From the NCBI GenBank assembly GCA_947502885.1, contig CANNBP010000005.1, positions 124,001-188,000 on the forward strand: a stretch of 64,000 bases of DNA, written 5' to 3'. The stretch is from an uncultured Aquimarina sp. Its GTDB lineage: Bacteria; Bacteroidota; Bacteroidia; Flavobacteriales; Flavobacteriaceae. A program made the translations under genes and the position numbers. The stretch's first letter is position 1. Each line of letters opens with the position of its first letter. Positions 44,312 to 52,698 of this stretch are shown here, one piece after another. The notes beneath the pieces are model-generated. The model did no database searches. It was given only the letters and a program-made list of their open reading frames with translations, and was not told where the DNA came from.

Positions 44312-44671
44312 ATGGCGTTAAGCAACTTCTTTAAAATTAATATGCCTTATGGCATTAAAAAAAATGAGAATAACGAATGGACAGCCTTTAATAGAGAATA
44401 TAAGCCTCTAAGCTGTAATGATCCATTCACACAAATTCCGGATTCTGAGTTTGTGTATACCAATTATGGAAAATTATCGGATCAATTTTTATTGAGTTTG
44501 GCAGATCAACCATCCTCTGTTCATTTTGATGAAAATAATACTATTACTTTAGTATATTTTTATAGCGATAGTACCAATCCATCCAACTTTCAGGACAATA
44601 CGCTTTGGGAACGATATTTTGATAAGCTCAGAAAATTAGCTTCTATACCATCGAAAAGCTATGCCCATTGA
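44312..44671 (+). CDS. Unknown protein (119 aa), cargo region
   Basis: Starts 3 bp after the membrane peptide gene. The middle (PDSEFVYTNYGKLSDQFLLS) and VHFDENNTITLVYFYSDS suggest a small beta-rich fold. It could be an immunity-type or adaptor protein. No family is recognised with confidence. Confidence 0.55.
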   Translation: MALSNFFKINMPYGIKKNENNEWTAFNREYKPLSCNDPFTQIPDSEFVYTNYGKLSDQFLLSLADQPSSVHFDENNTITLVYFYSDSTNPSNFQDNTLWERYFDKLRKLASIPSKSYAH

Positions 44672-44782
44672 TTAGAGAAAATGAATCATAAATATGTGAT
44701 TTTCGATTTAATTTCAATATACGAACTACCCAAGGATAGAATTATCCTGTTTATTATTTACCTTAAAACCGCTATTTTTTAA

Positions 44783-46141
44783 ATGAGTTTATTTATAAAA
44801 AAACATCAAATTTTTATTAGTTCTACTTATACAGATCTTATTGAAGAAAGATCTAAAATTATTGAGTTGATCTTAAACCTATATGAAATTCCTATTGGGA
44901 TGGAAATGTTTAGTGCTGATAATGATGAGCAATGGAAGACCATTCAAAATACAATTGATAATAGCGATTACTACCTTTTAATCATAGGACATCGTTATGG
45001 GTCATTAACCAATGAAGGGATCAGTTATACGGAAAAAGAATTTGATTATGCAAAAAAGATAGGGAAGCCAATATTAACTTACGTTAGGGAAAACGATGTG
45101 CCCACATTACCCCATCAAAGAGAAGAAGACCCTCAGAAAAAAGAAAAACTAGCTGCATTTATTGACAAAGTGTTGGGTAATTCTATGAGTGAATTTTGGA
45201 GAGACAAGTCAGATTTAAGTACGAAAGTAGCAATTGCATTACCTAAAACTTTTAAAACATCTCCTACTTTAGGTTGGGTTAGATCAGACCATGTCAATTC
45301 TTCAAAAATCACAGAAGAATTGACTAAACTATCCCAAGAAAACAGAGAACTTCGGGAAGAGGTAGAAAAATTGAGAGCTTTACAAGACAAAAAAAAAATT
45401 GATTTTGAAATTTCAGTAACCATTCCAGAGTTACAAGTACCTGCACGATTAAAATTTCAAAAAAATACACTCTCTAAAATAAAAAAGATCGAGATTGAAA
45501 ATGTTCCCCAAAAGTACAAGGATACCTTAAATCTAGAAAGGTTTGAGGAATATAATCAGTTGATTCATGAAAAAATGAAAACTGTTCATGAATACAACAG
45601 AGATTTAGAACATTACGAAACCATTCATAATAACCTTAACCCTATTGCTTTAAACATTCATAATATAGGCAATATTAAAGCCAATGATATTCACATTGAC
45701 ATATTCTTCCCCAAGGAAGTTCTAGTCGTTGATCGATATGGCATAAGACGAAATCGCCGTCCCAAGAACCCCATAGATATTGAAAATCCTTTAGAAACAT
45801 TACTTAATAATGAAATATTTGAGAAAAACCCAATCTTAGAAAAGATATCTAAAGATCCTATTTTAAATGCAAAACTCTTTCCTAAAACCAATTCAACACT
45901 GGATTCAATAGCCATAGAATTGGGTAATAAACCTTATACTATTGACAAATTAAAAAATATGTTATCCTTTAAAATCCGTAAAATTTCACATACGAGATTT
46001 TATGAATTTAATCAGGAAATTTATCTAGTTCCTAATCAAACGGGATTTTTTTATGCAGAAGCACATATCATATGCGATGAACTTAAGACTACCATAGTTA
46101 GGAAAATTAAATTAAATATAACCGAGAACCAAGAGAGTTAA
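44783..46141 (+). CDS. DUF4062 (TIR-like) domain protein, putative defence effector
   Basis: A 452-residue protein. Residues about 5-115 are a DUF4062 domain (KHQIFISSTYTDLIEERSKI, YYLLIIGHRYGSLTNEGISY, SYTEKEFDYAKKIGKPILTY), a TIR/SLOG-like Rossmann fold found in NTPase-linked and antiphage proteins. A coiled coil follows (about 180-205), then a beta-rich C-terminal half (QVPARLKFQKNTLSKIKKIE; NIGNIKANDIHIDIFFPKEV). It may sense or cleave nucleotides. The setting in a cargo island favours host or superinfection defence. Confidence 0.75.
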   Translation: MSLFIKKHQIFISSTYTDLIEERSKIIELILNLYEIPIGMEMFSADNDEQWKTIQNTIDNSDYYLLIIGHRYGSLTNEGISYTEKEFDYAKKIGKPILTYVRENDVPTLPHQREEDPQKKEKLAAFIDKVLGNSMSEFWRDKSDLSTKVAIALPKTFKTSPTLGWVRSDHVNSSKITEELTKLSQENRELREEVEKLRALQDKKKIDFEISVTIPELQVPARLKFQKNTLSKIKKIEIENVPQKYKDTLNLERFEEYNQLIHEKMKTVHEYNRDLEHYETIHNNLNPIALNIHNIGNIKANDIHIDIFFPKEVLVVDRYGIRRNRRPKNPIDIENPLETLLNNEIFEKNPILEKISKDPILNAKLFPKTNSTLDSIAIELGNKPYTIDKLKNMLSFKIRKISHTRFYEFNQEIYLVPNQTGFFYAEAHIICDELKTTIVRKIKLNITENQES

Positions 46142-46293
46142 GACTTTAAGATGATTATTGCTTGATTGATGTGTTTTCTGATTACCCTAATTGTTCAGGT
46201 CATAATTTCTTGAGTAAAGAATAAGAAGTCTTAAAGAAGAAGTTGATCATTTTCGAAACAAATTCCTTTTAGATAAGAATTGTGACAACCATT

Positions 46294-47202
46294 TTATTTG
46301 GATACAATAGGTTCAAGAATGGAGTATTCCGCAAGGTCTGAATTTTCAATAACTTTATCAATCATAAAAATAAATTTTTCCATAACGGCTTGAAGTCCTG
46401 CTTCAGTTGGAGTGATTAAAAAATCTTTCTCAGGATAGATACTTATTTTATTGGGATTCCAGTAAAATCTTATATCCCCCATCCCTTTACCAATATTTGA
46501 TTGGTATTTTGTCTGAAAAGCTCCATAATCAAATTCATTCTTAAACTTTATGTCTACTCTATTTTTAATTTCCAGATCAATATCTCTTTTTGGAAAATCT
46601 TTGATTTTTAACCGATCTTCTTCTAATTCTACATCATTTTGTGGGCAAATAATTTTAAAATAATTCTTGAGAGAGGGAAGATAAAAATTCCATTGCTCTA
46701 TATAATTCTTTTGATCAAACACTAAGATTTCTGTTTGTAAAACACCTCTCTTTGATTTAGGTGAGGTAAAATCTTTTTGCAAAATAGAAGCATTAATAAT
46801 AGATTGAGTTTCATTAACCGCCTTGGTAAAAATATCGGTATCCTCTTTTTTACTTATAAGAATTCCCATCTCCCGATTATGATTTGCAGAAAATTCATGT
46901 AAATTCATTGAGGTTATAATCAGTGAACTTTCATTATAATAACATTTGGCATGAAGGTTATGGCAATAATAGACTCTAACGTTATCAAAATTAAAGAGTA
47001 TCTGTTTTTCTTTATCCTGTAGCTCACTTTTACCATATACCAAAGTGATTCTTATGTTTTGTTTACAGGCATCACTTATACGATCCTTAAAGATTTTACT
47101 GATTTTCAAATATGGAGTTACCAATGTTAGCTCCTTATCTGCATTTAATATCAGCTGTTCTATAGAATAGGTGGTTCCTGAAGTAGTCAAAAAATCAGCC
47201 AT
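46294..47202 (-). CDS. Phospholipase D-family protein (putative nuclease)
   Basis: A 302-residue protein with a PLD-like domain in residues 10-150: ADKELTLVTPYLKIS, YGKSELQDKEKQILF and the HxK core HAKCYYNESSLIITSMNL (H84, K86). Only one HxK motif is present, so it would act as a dimer, as for single-motif PLD nucleases such as Nuc and type II BfiI-like enzymes. The C-terminal half is unrecognised. It is convergent with the DUF4062 gene, and the two may be separate defence cargo. Confidence 0.75.
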   Translation of the reverse strand: MADFLTTSGTTYSIEQLILNADKELTLVTPYLKISKIFKDRISDACKQNIRITLVYGKSELQDKEKQILFNFDNVRVYYCHNLHAKCYYNESSLIITSMNLHEFSANHNREMGILISKKEDTDIFTKAVNETQSIINASILQKDFTSPKSKRGVLQTEILVFDQKNYIEQWNFYLPSLKNYFKIICPQNDVELEEDRLKIKDFPKRDIDLEIKNRVDIKFKNEFDYGAFQTKYQSNIGKGMGDIRFYWNPNKISIYPEKDFLITPTEAGLQAVMEKFIFMIDKVIENSDLAEYSILEPIVSK

Positions 47203-47435
47203 GTTATATCTATGTAATAATTGTGGTTAATACTATTATTCAAATATACTTTTGAAAAGCGTATAAAAAAAATAAGGAGATCATTACATTCAGATATAGT
47301 TATAAATGCCTCCAATCTATTATCATCAAAAAATAAAATCTAGTTAGTAAAACTTGTTTATTAAATTATGCTGCAAACCCAATACCAATACAAGCCCTTA
47401 TAAAAGCTGCACGACTACACTCTGAAACTTTACCT
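47203..47435. other. Short intergenic stretch, cargo region
   Basis: No complete gene. On the minus strand a frame without a start (ending near 47366, SRAAFIRACIGIGFAA) overlaps the end of the 76-codon gene; it could be a decayed piece. Confidence 0.4.
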
Positions 47436-47666
47436 TTACATTGTTATGGTAAAATTACGAGCAAAATTGGTTTGAGTTCTAGTTGTTGTGCCTTTTACTA
47501 CTACAATAACATCTGATAGAGGGAATCTGTTACTCATTCCTACACCTTTAACTTCTCTAGGTTGACAAACTCCTATTTGGGTTACAAGTAACATTTCTTT
47601 TTTACATATTCCTTCTATAAAATTACGTAACACCCTATAACTTCTTATTTCCCATACCATAAGCAT
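47436..47666 (-). CDS. Small protein (76 aa), tentative
   Basis: ATG 47664-47666 (MLMVWEIRSYRVLRNFIEG..). The C-terminal half (GVGMSNRFPLSDVIVVVKGT then TTRTQTNFARNFTI) alternates hydrophobic and polar residues as in real beta strands, and its codon use is not odd. It lies just left of the virion operon and is divergent from it. No family is recognised. Confidence 0.45.
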   Translation of the reverse strand: MLMVWEIRSYRVLRNFIEGICKKEMLLVTQIGVCQPREVKGVGMSNRFPLSDVIVVVKGTTTRTQTNFARNFTITM

Positions 47667-47680
47667 TTTTAAAATTTAGG

Positions 47681-47733
47681 GGTACGCGTGTAAAAGTGGT
47701 ACGTGGAATTTCGAATAATCTTCTGGAATTTCG
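47681..47733 (+). promoter_or_regulatory. Direct repeats upstream of virion-like operon
   Basis: TGGAATTTCG occurs at 47704-47713 and 47724-47733, exactly 20 bp apart. GGTACG(C)GTG-like pairs lie at 47681 and 47698. The block sits 50-100 bp upstream of the first gene of the operon, as expected for an activator-controlled late promoter. No TAnnTTTG box is visible. Confidence 0.5.
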
Positions 47734-47785
47734 CTTGAAATGATTTAGAGATCATGCCAAATACCAATCCATAAATAAATAGAAA

Positions 47786-47947
47786 ATGGCAAAAGAAAAC
47801 GACTTTGATTATGCAATGATGGGAGGAATCTTTATTGGGGGGATCATCATTGGAATACTAGTACATAAATATGGTGCATCTAAGTTTGAAAATAAAACAA
47901 AAACGATAGCACACAAAAAGTCAGAAACTATCAAAAAGAAAAATTAG
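47786..47947 (+). CDS. 53-residue glycine-zipper membrane protein
   Basis: ATG 47786 (MAKENDFDYAMMGGIFIGGI) to TAG 47947. One membrane helix with a Gly-rich face (GGIFIGGIIIGILV, residues about 13-26) and a Lys-rich C-terminal tail (KKSETIKKKN). It is the first gene of the virion-like operon. Small membrane proteins of this kind are structural in membrane-containing phages. Confidence 0.65.
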   Translation: MAKENDFDYAMMGGIFIGGIIIGILVHKYGASKFENKTKTIAHKKSETIKKKN

Positions 47948-48021
47948 TGTTTAGAGACACTAAATAAGAAGCCCCAATTAAAAAACAAAACGCCATATCA
48001 TATGGCAAAAAACAAGAAACT

Positions 48022-48891
48022 ATGAGTAATTACAATGATGAATTAATGCGTTATCAGGACGATGCAGAAGATCGTTATGATGATTATCAGTCAATGGAAG
48101 GAGGCTATGATGATGAGGATGATTTTGAGACAGGTGTAGATGGTCTTGAAGATGGCTATGATGATGAGTATGTAGATGAATTTGAGGATGACGGATATGT
48201 AGACGAATACGATGAAGATATGTACGATGATTATTCCAGAACATCTATACAAACCATTGATCCCAATGACAGAACCCTTACAGTTGTGGTTAAAAATGAT
48301 TCTGATGAAAATGCTACTGCGGTGATCTTTGGAGGAAACAGGGATGTAGCCCAACCTGCCGGAGTAACTGTTGATGTAGAAGAATCCAGTCATAAAGAAG
48401 TAAAGGAAGAATCGAAGAGTAATCCCTTTAAGATTGTCGGGATGAAATTATCGGTGAGTAATCCTTTGCAATTTGACAATGTCCTTCAGATGGTACACCG
48501 TACCGCTTCGGGATCAAATACCACACGTGTATGGCAGCCCAGAAATAGTGCATCCCCACAAAATTTCAGTCAGAATATGATTGATTCGGAAGCCTTTTCG
48601 TTTAATGTGAGTGGTCAAAGTGCGATTAGTTTCACGATCAATGCCAAGACCACGGCGGTTTTTACCTTCACTATTAAGGCAAGAGCCAATATGGGCAACT
48701 TACTAGAAGGTCGAAATATTGCGGAATTATCACGTACTCCACGTACCACAGGATTACCACAAATCGATTTAAAAAGATCAAAAAGACCTACAGTACTGGG
48801 ATTACGTCCTAGAAGAAGAGGTAGAAGACCTATTCCTGTTTCAGGAAGAAGAAGGAGAAAAAGATCCGCTTCAAAATTACGAAGAAGATAA
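48022..48891 (+). CDS. Candidate major capsid (jelly-roll-like) protein
   Basis: A 289-residue protein in three parts. Residues 1-75 are extremely acidic (Asp/Glu/Tyr-rich). Residues about 78-235 are beta-rich (RTLTVVVKNDSDENATAVIF; IVGMKLSVSNPLQFDNVLQM; AFSFNVSGQSAISFTINAKT; TTAVFTFTIKARANM), consistent with one jelly roll. Residues about 237-289 are Arg-rich (RPRRRGRRPIPVSGRRRRKR). The gene is followed by its own GNRA-loop terminator, as expected for a gene needing more transcript than its neighbours. A capsid or core-wall protein is the leading guess. It is small for a double jelly roll, and no homolog can be confirmed here. Confidence 0.5.
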   Translation: MSNYNDELMRYQDDAEDRYDDYQSMEGGYDDEDDFETGVDGLEDGYDDEYVDEFEDDGYVDEYDEDMYDDYSRTSIQTIDPNDRTLTVVVKNDSDENATAVIFGGNRDVAQPAGVTVDVEESSHKEVKEESKSNPFKIVGMKLSVSNPLQFDNVLQMVHRTASGSNTTRVWQPRNSASPQNFSQNMIDSEAFSFNVSGQSAISFTINAKTTAVFTFTIKARANMGNLLEGRNIAELSRTPRTTGLPQIDLKRSKRPTVLGLRPRRRGRRPIPVSGRRRRKRSASKLRRR

Positions 48892-48920
48892 CCCCCATAA
48901 CCAACTATTTTTCCTTATCC

Positions 48921-48947
48921 AAGCCCCCGAAAGGGGGTTTCTTTGAC
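48921..48947 (+). terminator. Intrinsic (partial) terminator after candidate capsid gene
   Basis: AAGCCCCC-GAAA-GGGGGTTTCTTT: a 5-bp GC stem closed by a GNRA tetraloop, extended by A-T and G-T pairs, with a T-rich tail. It lies 30 bp after the capsid-candidate stop and 18 bp before the next gene, so some read-through is needed for the rest of the operon. Confidence 0.85.
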
Positions 48948-48964
48948 ACTTAATACCCTTTGCT

Positions 48965-49600
48965 ATGAAAACTTCTAAAAAACAGACTAGACTTGCTCAG
49001 AATAGTATCGATTATATCGTCTATAGCAGCCCTGATTCTGTTCGAAAATTACTCTATGAGTACGGATATGATCCTCCACAAAATCCGCATCATTTGGTTG
49101 GAGCTACCAAAGAGTTAATTCAAAAAAAAGGGGCATCTATTATTACTGATTTATTGGATGTACACCCCGATAAGAAAGCCATTTTAGCCTTGCAAAAGGA
49201 AGCTCCCAAAAAAGGATGCAATGCGTGTCAAAATGATGGATATAATGAAGAAGATAATTTTTGTGGTTCTTGTGGGCATTCCAACTATAATGGTTCAGGT
49301 GATGAAGATAGTTTTCTAGATCAATTCAGTGATACTTCGGATACACATTTAGAAAAGTATTATCAAAAGATTGTCAAGAAATCCAATACCAACCCAGAAG
49401 ACAAGAAGCTTGCTGATGAAGTGCAAATGGTATGGAATGAATTACGACAAAGACGCTTGTTACAAGTAGCTCCCAAACCAGTACCTACTCAAAATACTAC
49501 AGCTACTAAAAGCTACGTCCCAATCCAAAGAGATGAGATCATATTGATGGCTTTATCCTTTTTGGGAGGAGTAGTATTGTGTTCTGTATTTAAAAAATAA
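48965..49600 (+). CDS. Tail-anchored protein with zinc ribbon (211 aa)
   Basis: An N-terminal helical domain (residues about 14-75, SPDSVRKLLYEYGYDPPQNP..) is followed by a four-cysteine ribbon (C85, C88, C100, C103), an acidic linker, a helical region and a C-terminal membrane helix (about 190-207, ILMALSFLGGVVLCSVF). Its N-terminal domain is clearly related to that of the next protein, so the two arose by duplication. A single C-terminal anchor would place it on the inner or outer face of a membrane vesicle. Confidence 0.65.
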   Translation: MKTSKKQTRLAQNSIDYIVYSSPDSVRKLLYEYGYDPPQNPHHLVGATKELIQKKGASIITDLLDVHPDKKAILALQKEAPKKGCNACQNDGYNEEDNFCGSCGHSNYNGSGDEDSFLDQFSDTSDTHLEKYYQKIVKKSNTNPEDKKLADEVQMVWNELRQRRLLQVAPKPVPTQNTTATKSYVPIQRDEIILMALSFLGGVVLCSVFKK

Positions 49601-49606
49601 ACCCTT

Positions 49607-50380
49607 ATGACTCGAAAACAACAAGACTATAATCAGTCTATCAATTTAATTAGCCATTTGATCTTGACCAATCCCACTTCAGTTGTTGAGCTATTAGCCA
49701 GTTATGGAGTTATTTTTCCTGCTGCACCGAATCGCTCACAACTGATTGATGGGGTCATTGAGATGATGAGTGAAGATACTAAATTCACCGATGATTTAGG
49801 AGATCTGATTACCATTCATGTTGAGAAAAATGGTAAAGAAATACTAGAGTTAGCCAAAGGCTATGACTCCTTTCATGTAGAGGATCAAGAGGAAGACGAA
49901 TTTTTTGGGTCTTTACTAAAGACGGGAATTAAGCTAGTGGGTGGACTCTTAAAAAAGAAGCGTAGACCTGCTCCACAGCCTACCTATCGTCCCCGATCCA
50001 CTAGATCGAGTTACTCCAGAAGAAGAAGTAGTACGAATTCTGCTGCTTTATCCTCTGCAAAAGCAGAAGCTCGTAGGGTTCGTCAACAGATGGATACCAT
50101 GCGTAGGGATTTGCAACGACAGATGCAGCAAATACGCTCACAGGCACAACAAGAAAAAGCACAATTACGCTCGGAAATCTCAAATCTAAAAACGCAGCAT
50201 CGCCGTGAAATCAAAGATAAAGAAAAGGAACTCAGAGATACAAAGGAAGCAGGAAAACGAACGCTGTTTATGGTAGCGGGTGGTTTAGGATTATTAGCGA
50301 TCATAGGTTTTGGAATGGCCTTTACCAAAAAGTCCAGAGCAATAGCTCCGTATGTTCCACCCGTACCTGTAGCGGGATAA
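49607..50380 (+). CDS. Tail-anchored coiled-coil protein (257 aa)
   Basis: Residues about 10-85 repeat the domain of the preceding protein (NPTSVVELLASYGVIFPAAP.. with DLGDLITIH). A basic Ser/Arg stretch (about 123-150), a long Gln/Arg/Glu coiled coil (about 152-218) and a C-terminal membrane helix (about 224-243, TLFMVAGGLGLLAIIGFGMA) follow. It could link nucleoprotein to a membrane. No family is recognised beyond the paralogy. Confidence 0.65.
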   Translation: MTRKQQDYNQSINLISHLILTNPTSVVELLASYGVIFPAAPNRSQLIDGVIEMMSEDTKFTDDLGDLITIHVEKNGKEILELAKGYDSFHVEDQEEDEFFGSLLKTGIKLVGGLLKKKRRPAPQPTYRPRSTRSSYSRRRSSTNSAALSSAKAEARRVRQQMDTMRRDLQRQMQQIRSQAQQEKAQLRSEISNLKTQHRREIKDKEKELRDTKEAGKRTLFMVAGGLGLLAIIGFGMAFTKKSRAIAPYVPPVPVAG

Positions 50381-50392
50381 GCACGAATTTGT

Positions 50393-51115
50393 ATGATCAC
50401 ATTTGATACTACATATCACAACGATAGCGAGCTTTATGATGGGTATAGAAGGCAAAGAAAAGCTAGAAGGATGGATGGACGATCTATGCGTAGGTTTCCG
50501 AATCGCCCTACTCGAAGAAGTCCTCGTCGGACTATTAGGATGGAACGACCGCCTAAAAGACAAATGGATGGACGATCGATACGTCGAAAGCCGATTCAAA
50601 AATGGACGCGTAGAGCCCCTATCAAAAGAAAGGTACGACCGATCATGCCGTATGTACCCAAAAGGAAAAAAGAAACTCCTCCTTTTCGAAGGACTTTTAC
50701 AAAACGTCCACCTAAAAAAACAAGAAGAACCGGAGGGGTCAAGCCAATTCGCCCAATTCCAGTACGGGTAATACCAAAGAAAAAAATAGTCAAGACATCT
50801 AAAAAACCAAAAGCAACAAAACTAGATTACAGTAAGTGGGCATCGGTTAGTATTGGAGGAGGATCACAAAATTCTCCAAAAAGACCTCCCATACAAACAA
50901 AAATAGCAGAATCGTATGCCAGTTCACCAACCGATATAGATCATCAAAACAACAATACTATGAATACGAATGTAAAAGCAAACACCAAAGAAGCGAAAGA
51001 AGATGCTACAAAATTAACAGCAAAGAAAAAGCAAAGAGTGTACATCGGATTAGCCCTTGGTACAGTGGCTCTTTTAACGGTGCTATATATCGCAAATAAG
51101 AAAAAAGCATCATAG
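50393..51115 (+). CDS. Very basic membrane-anchored protein (240 aa)
   Basis: The first 150 residues are extremely rich in Arg/Lys/Pro, with a repeated RRMDGRSMRR / KRQMDGRSIRR unit (residues about 22-65). A Lys-rich linker follows, and a C-terminal membrane helix (about 217-233, YIGLALGTVALLTVLYI) ends in KKKAS. The composition suggests contact with packaged DNA from the membrane. An overlapping frame at 50403-50771 is rejected as a shadow. Confidence 0.65.
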   Translation: MITFDTTYHNDSELYDGYRRQRKARRMDGRSMRRFPNRPTRRSPRRTIRMERPPKRQMDGRSIRRKPIQKWTRRAPIKRKVRPIMPYVPKRKKETPPFRRTFTKRPPKKTRRTGGVKPIRPIPVRVIPKKKIVKTSKKPKATKLDYSKWASVSIGGGSQNSPKRPPIQTKIAESYASSPTDIDHQNNNTMNTNVKANTKEAKEDATKLTAKKKQRVYIGLALGTVALLTVLYIANKKKAS

Positions 51116-51343
51116 ATGGATATCCTTGCTAGCATCACAGAAGTAGAACAGACTGAAACCGGAGAAATTCCGGTAGGATTCTTATACGCCTCTATTAAAA
51201 ATGTAGGGGATACCCCATGTATCGTAAATCAGGTAGCTCTTGCTCCTGGAGAAGCCAAAGGCTATCCTTTTGTAGGGAAGCCTTATAAAGCGCTACCCTA
51301 CGACCCTCAAGACTCCAAATTACGCATATTATATGTGCTATAA
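51116..51343 (+). CDS. Small beta-rich protein (75 aa)
   Basis: The start directly abuts the previous stop (tag-ATG). It alternates strands (IPVGFLYASIKNVGDTPCIV; VALAPGEAKGYPFVG), resembling a small beta-sandwich, such as a capsid-decoration or spike-base protein. No family is recognised. Confidence 0.6.
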   Translation: MDILASITEVEQTETGEIPVGFLYASIKNVGDTPCIVNQVALAPGEAKGYPFVGKPYKALPYDPQDSKLRILYVL

Positions 51344-51376
51344 CCCAGATAATTGAACTTAAAAAAGAATACGAAT

Positions 51377-51934
51377 ATGATTGCAGGAGAAACAGAACAG
51401 CTATTGGAAGATCATTTGGAAGATGATTTTTTCAGGAGTAAGGAAGAACGACTCAAGCGTAGAGCAATGCGTAAGGCCAGACGTGCCGAACGAAAAGCTA
51501 AACGAGTATCTAAGCGAGTAGGTCGAAAAGCCAACCGTGTATCTCGACGAGAAATGCGCAAGTCTGAACCTAGAAGAATAGCGCGAAGAACAAGACGGGG
51601 GAATTTTGGATCTAGATTAGGTCAAGTATATCATCAAATAGGTGGAGCGGCGACCATTGGTAGTGCTGTAGACACCCTATTTAGTAAGCCGATCCCTCAA
51701 GCGTATGATACCAATGTCTCTTCTATAGGTATGGCAAAGGAAGCTCCTAAAGACTACTCTTTTGGACTTAATGCTAGAGATGAAACTGCTACCAATGAGG
51801 AAAATGTGACTAAGGACAAGAAAAAGAATTACACGCCTTTTATCATAGGAGGAGTTGCAGCAGTTGGACTTTTAGGCTTAGGCATTTTGATGTATAAAAG
51901 CAATCAAAAGAATTATATACACGTCACTAAATAA
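51377..51934 (+). CDS. Basic tail-anchored protein (185 aa)
   Basis: ATG 51377 (MIAGETEQLLEDHLEDDFFR) is chosen over TTG 51353. Residues about 22-80 are Arg/Lys/Ala-rich (RRAMRKARRAERKAKRVSKR), likely DNA- or RNA-contacting. A Gly-rich stretch follows (about 90-115), and a C-terminal helix (about 157-175, FIIGGVAAVGLLGLGILMY) anchors it. It is the fourth protein in a row with the same basic-domain plus tail-anchor plan. Confidence 0.65.
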   Translation: MIAGETEQLLEDHLEDDFFRSKEERLKRRAMRKARRAERKAKRVSKRVGRKANRVSRREMRKSEPRRIARRTRRGNFGSRLGQVYHQIGGAATIGSAVDTLFSKPIPQAYDTNVSSIGMAKEAPKDYSFGLNARDETATNEENVTKDKKKNYTPFIIGGVAAVGLLGLGILMYKSNQKNYIHVTK

Positions 51935-51942
51935 TTTGACCT

Positions 51943-52698
51943 ATGTTGATCCCTGTACCCGCACATAAAGAACGATTTACCATTACTATGCTGATCAAAG
52001 CTGATCAAGCCTTGTCTATAGGGATTCGGGTGTATGATCCAAGGCATGCCAATACCTATTATTTCCGTAGAAAAGCCTATCTGCAACGCGGACAAAAAAG
52101 GAGTATTCAGATTCCACTACCCGTGACTCCTGAGTATTTGGAATTAGAAATCCATAATAAACAGGGAAACCCGGATCGAGGGTTTAAGGTTTTGGATATG
52201 AAGATTGAGAAAATGCCCCCACCGGTCTTATGGACTACGCCAGAGCGTCATCGTTTTATGGATTTTGCGATTGGATTTGCTCAAAAAGCAGGGTATACCC
52301 CAACGGGATTTTACGATAGCCCCAGACAAGAGTTTTTGTTTCAATACTTGCCTGCGATCACAGATGGCTATGGTAAAGAATTGATTACTCCTGCCCGTAC
52401 ACATCGTAAAATGCCAAGAGTACAAATTTCGCAACGTATGTTTCGAACCTTTACGATTCCTGTTCGAGTGGTGATATTGGCACATGAAGGTTGCCACTGG
52501 TTTTTAAATACTCGCAGTCAAAAAACGGCAGATCTATGTGGTATCCGGCAGTACTTGGATTATGGTTTCCCGAAGATTGAAGCCGTATATGCAGCCACGA
52601 AAATTTTTAGCATGCATCCCGAACTGGTAGGACCATCGCAGATACAGCGCACCAAAGACATTATGGACTTTATAGATCAATACAAATTAGCACAATGA
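51943..52698 (+). CDS. HExxH metalloprotease-like protein (251 aa)
   Basis: The N-terminal 85 residues are beta-rich (ERFTITMLIKADQALSIGIR; RSIQIPLPVTPEYLELEIHN). The C-terminal half carries a zinc-protease signature VVILAHEGCHWFLN (H181, E182, H185), with a possible third ligand in KTADLCGIRQYLDYG. Such an enzyme could mature virion proteins or act on the host wall. It overlaps the next gene by four bases. Confidence 0.7.
   Translation: MLIPVPAHKERFTITMLIKADQALSIGIRVYDPRHANTYYFRRKAYLQRGQKRSIQIPLPVTPEYLELEIHNKQGNPDRGFKVLDMKIEKMPPPVLWTTPERHRFMDFAIGFAQKAGYTPTGFYDSPRQEFLFQYLPAITDGYGKELITPARTHRKMPRVQISQRMFRTFTIPVRVVILAHEGCHWFLNTRSQKTADLCGIRQYLDYGFPKIEAVYAATKIFSMHPELVGPSQIQRTKDIMDFIDQYKLAQ

Noticed and set aside
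47366..47437. Separate peptide gene (..SRAAFIRACIGIGFAA)
   Set aside because: No start codon in frame; a stop lies directly upstream. It could be a decayed remnant.
48020..48393. Minus-strand His-rich and Ile-rich frames
   Set aside because: They are reverse readings of the Asp/Glu codons of the capsid-candidate gene.
50403..50771. Overlapping plus-strand gene of 122 codons
   Set aside because: It is a frame-shifted reading of the Arg-rich gene at 50393. The latter is longer, has a membrane anchor and fits the operon.
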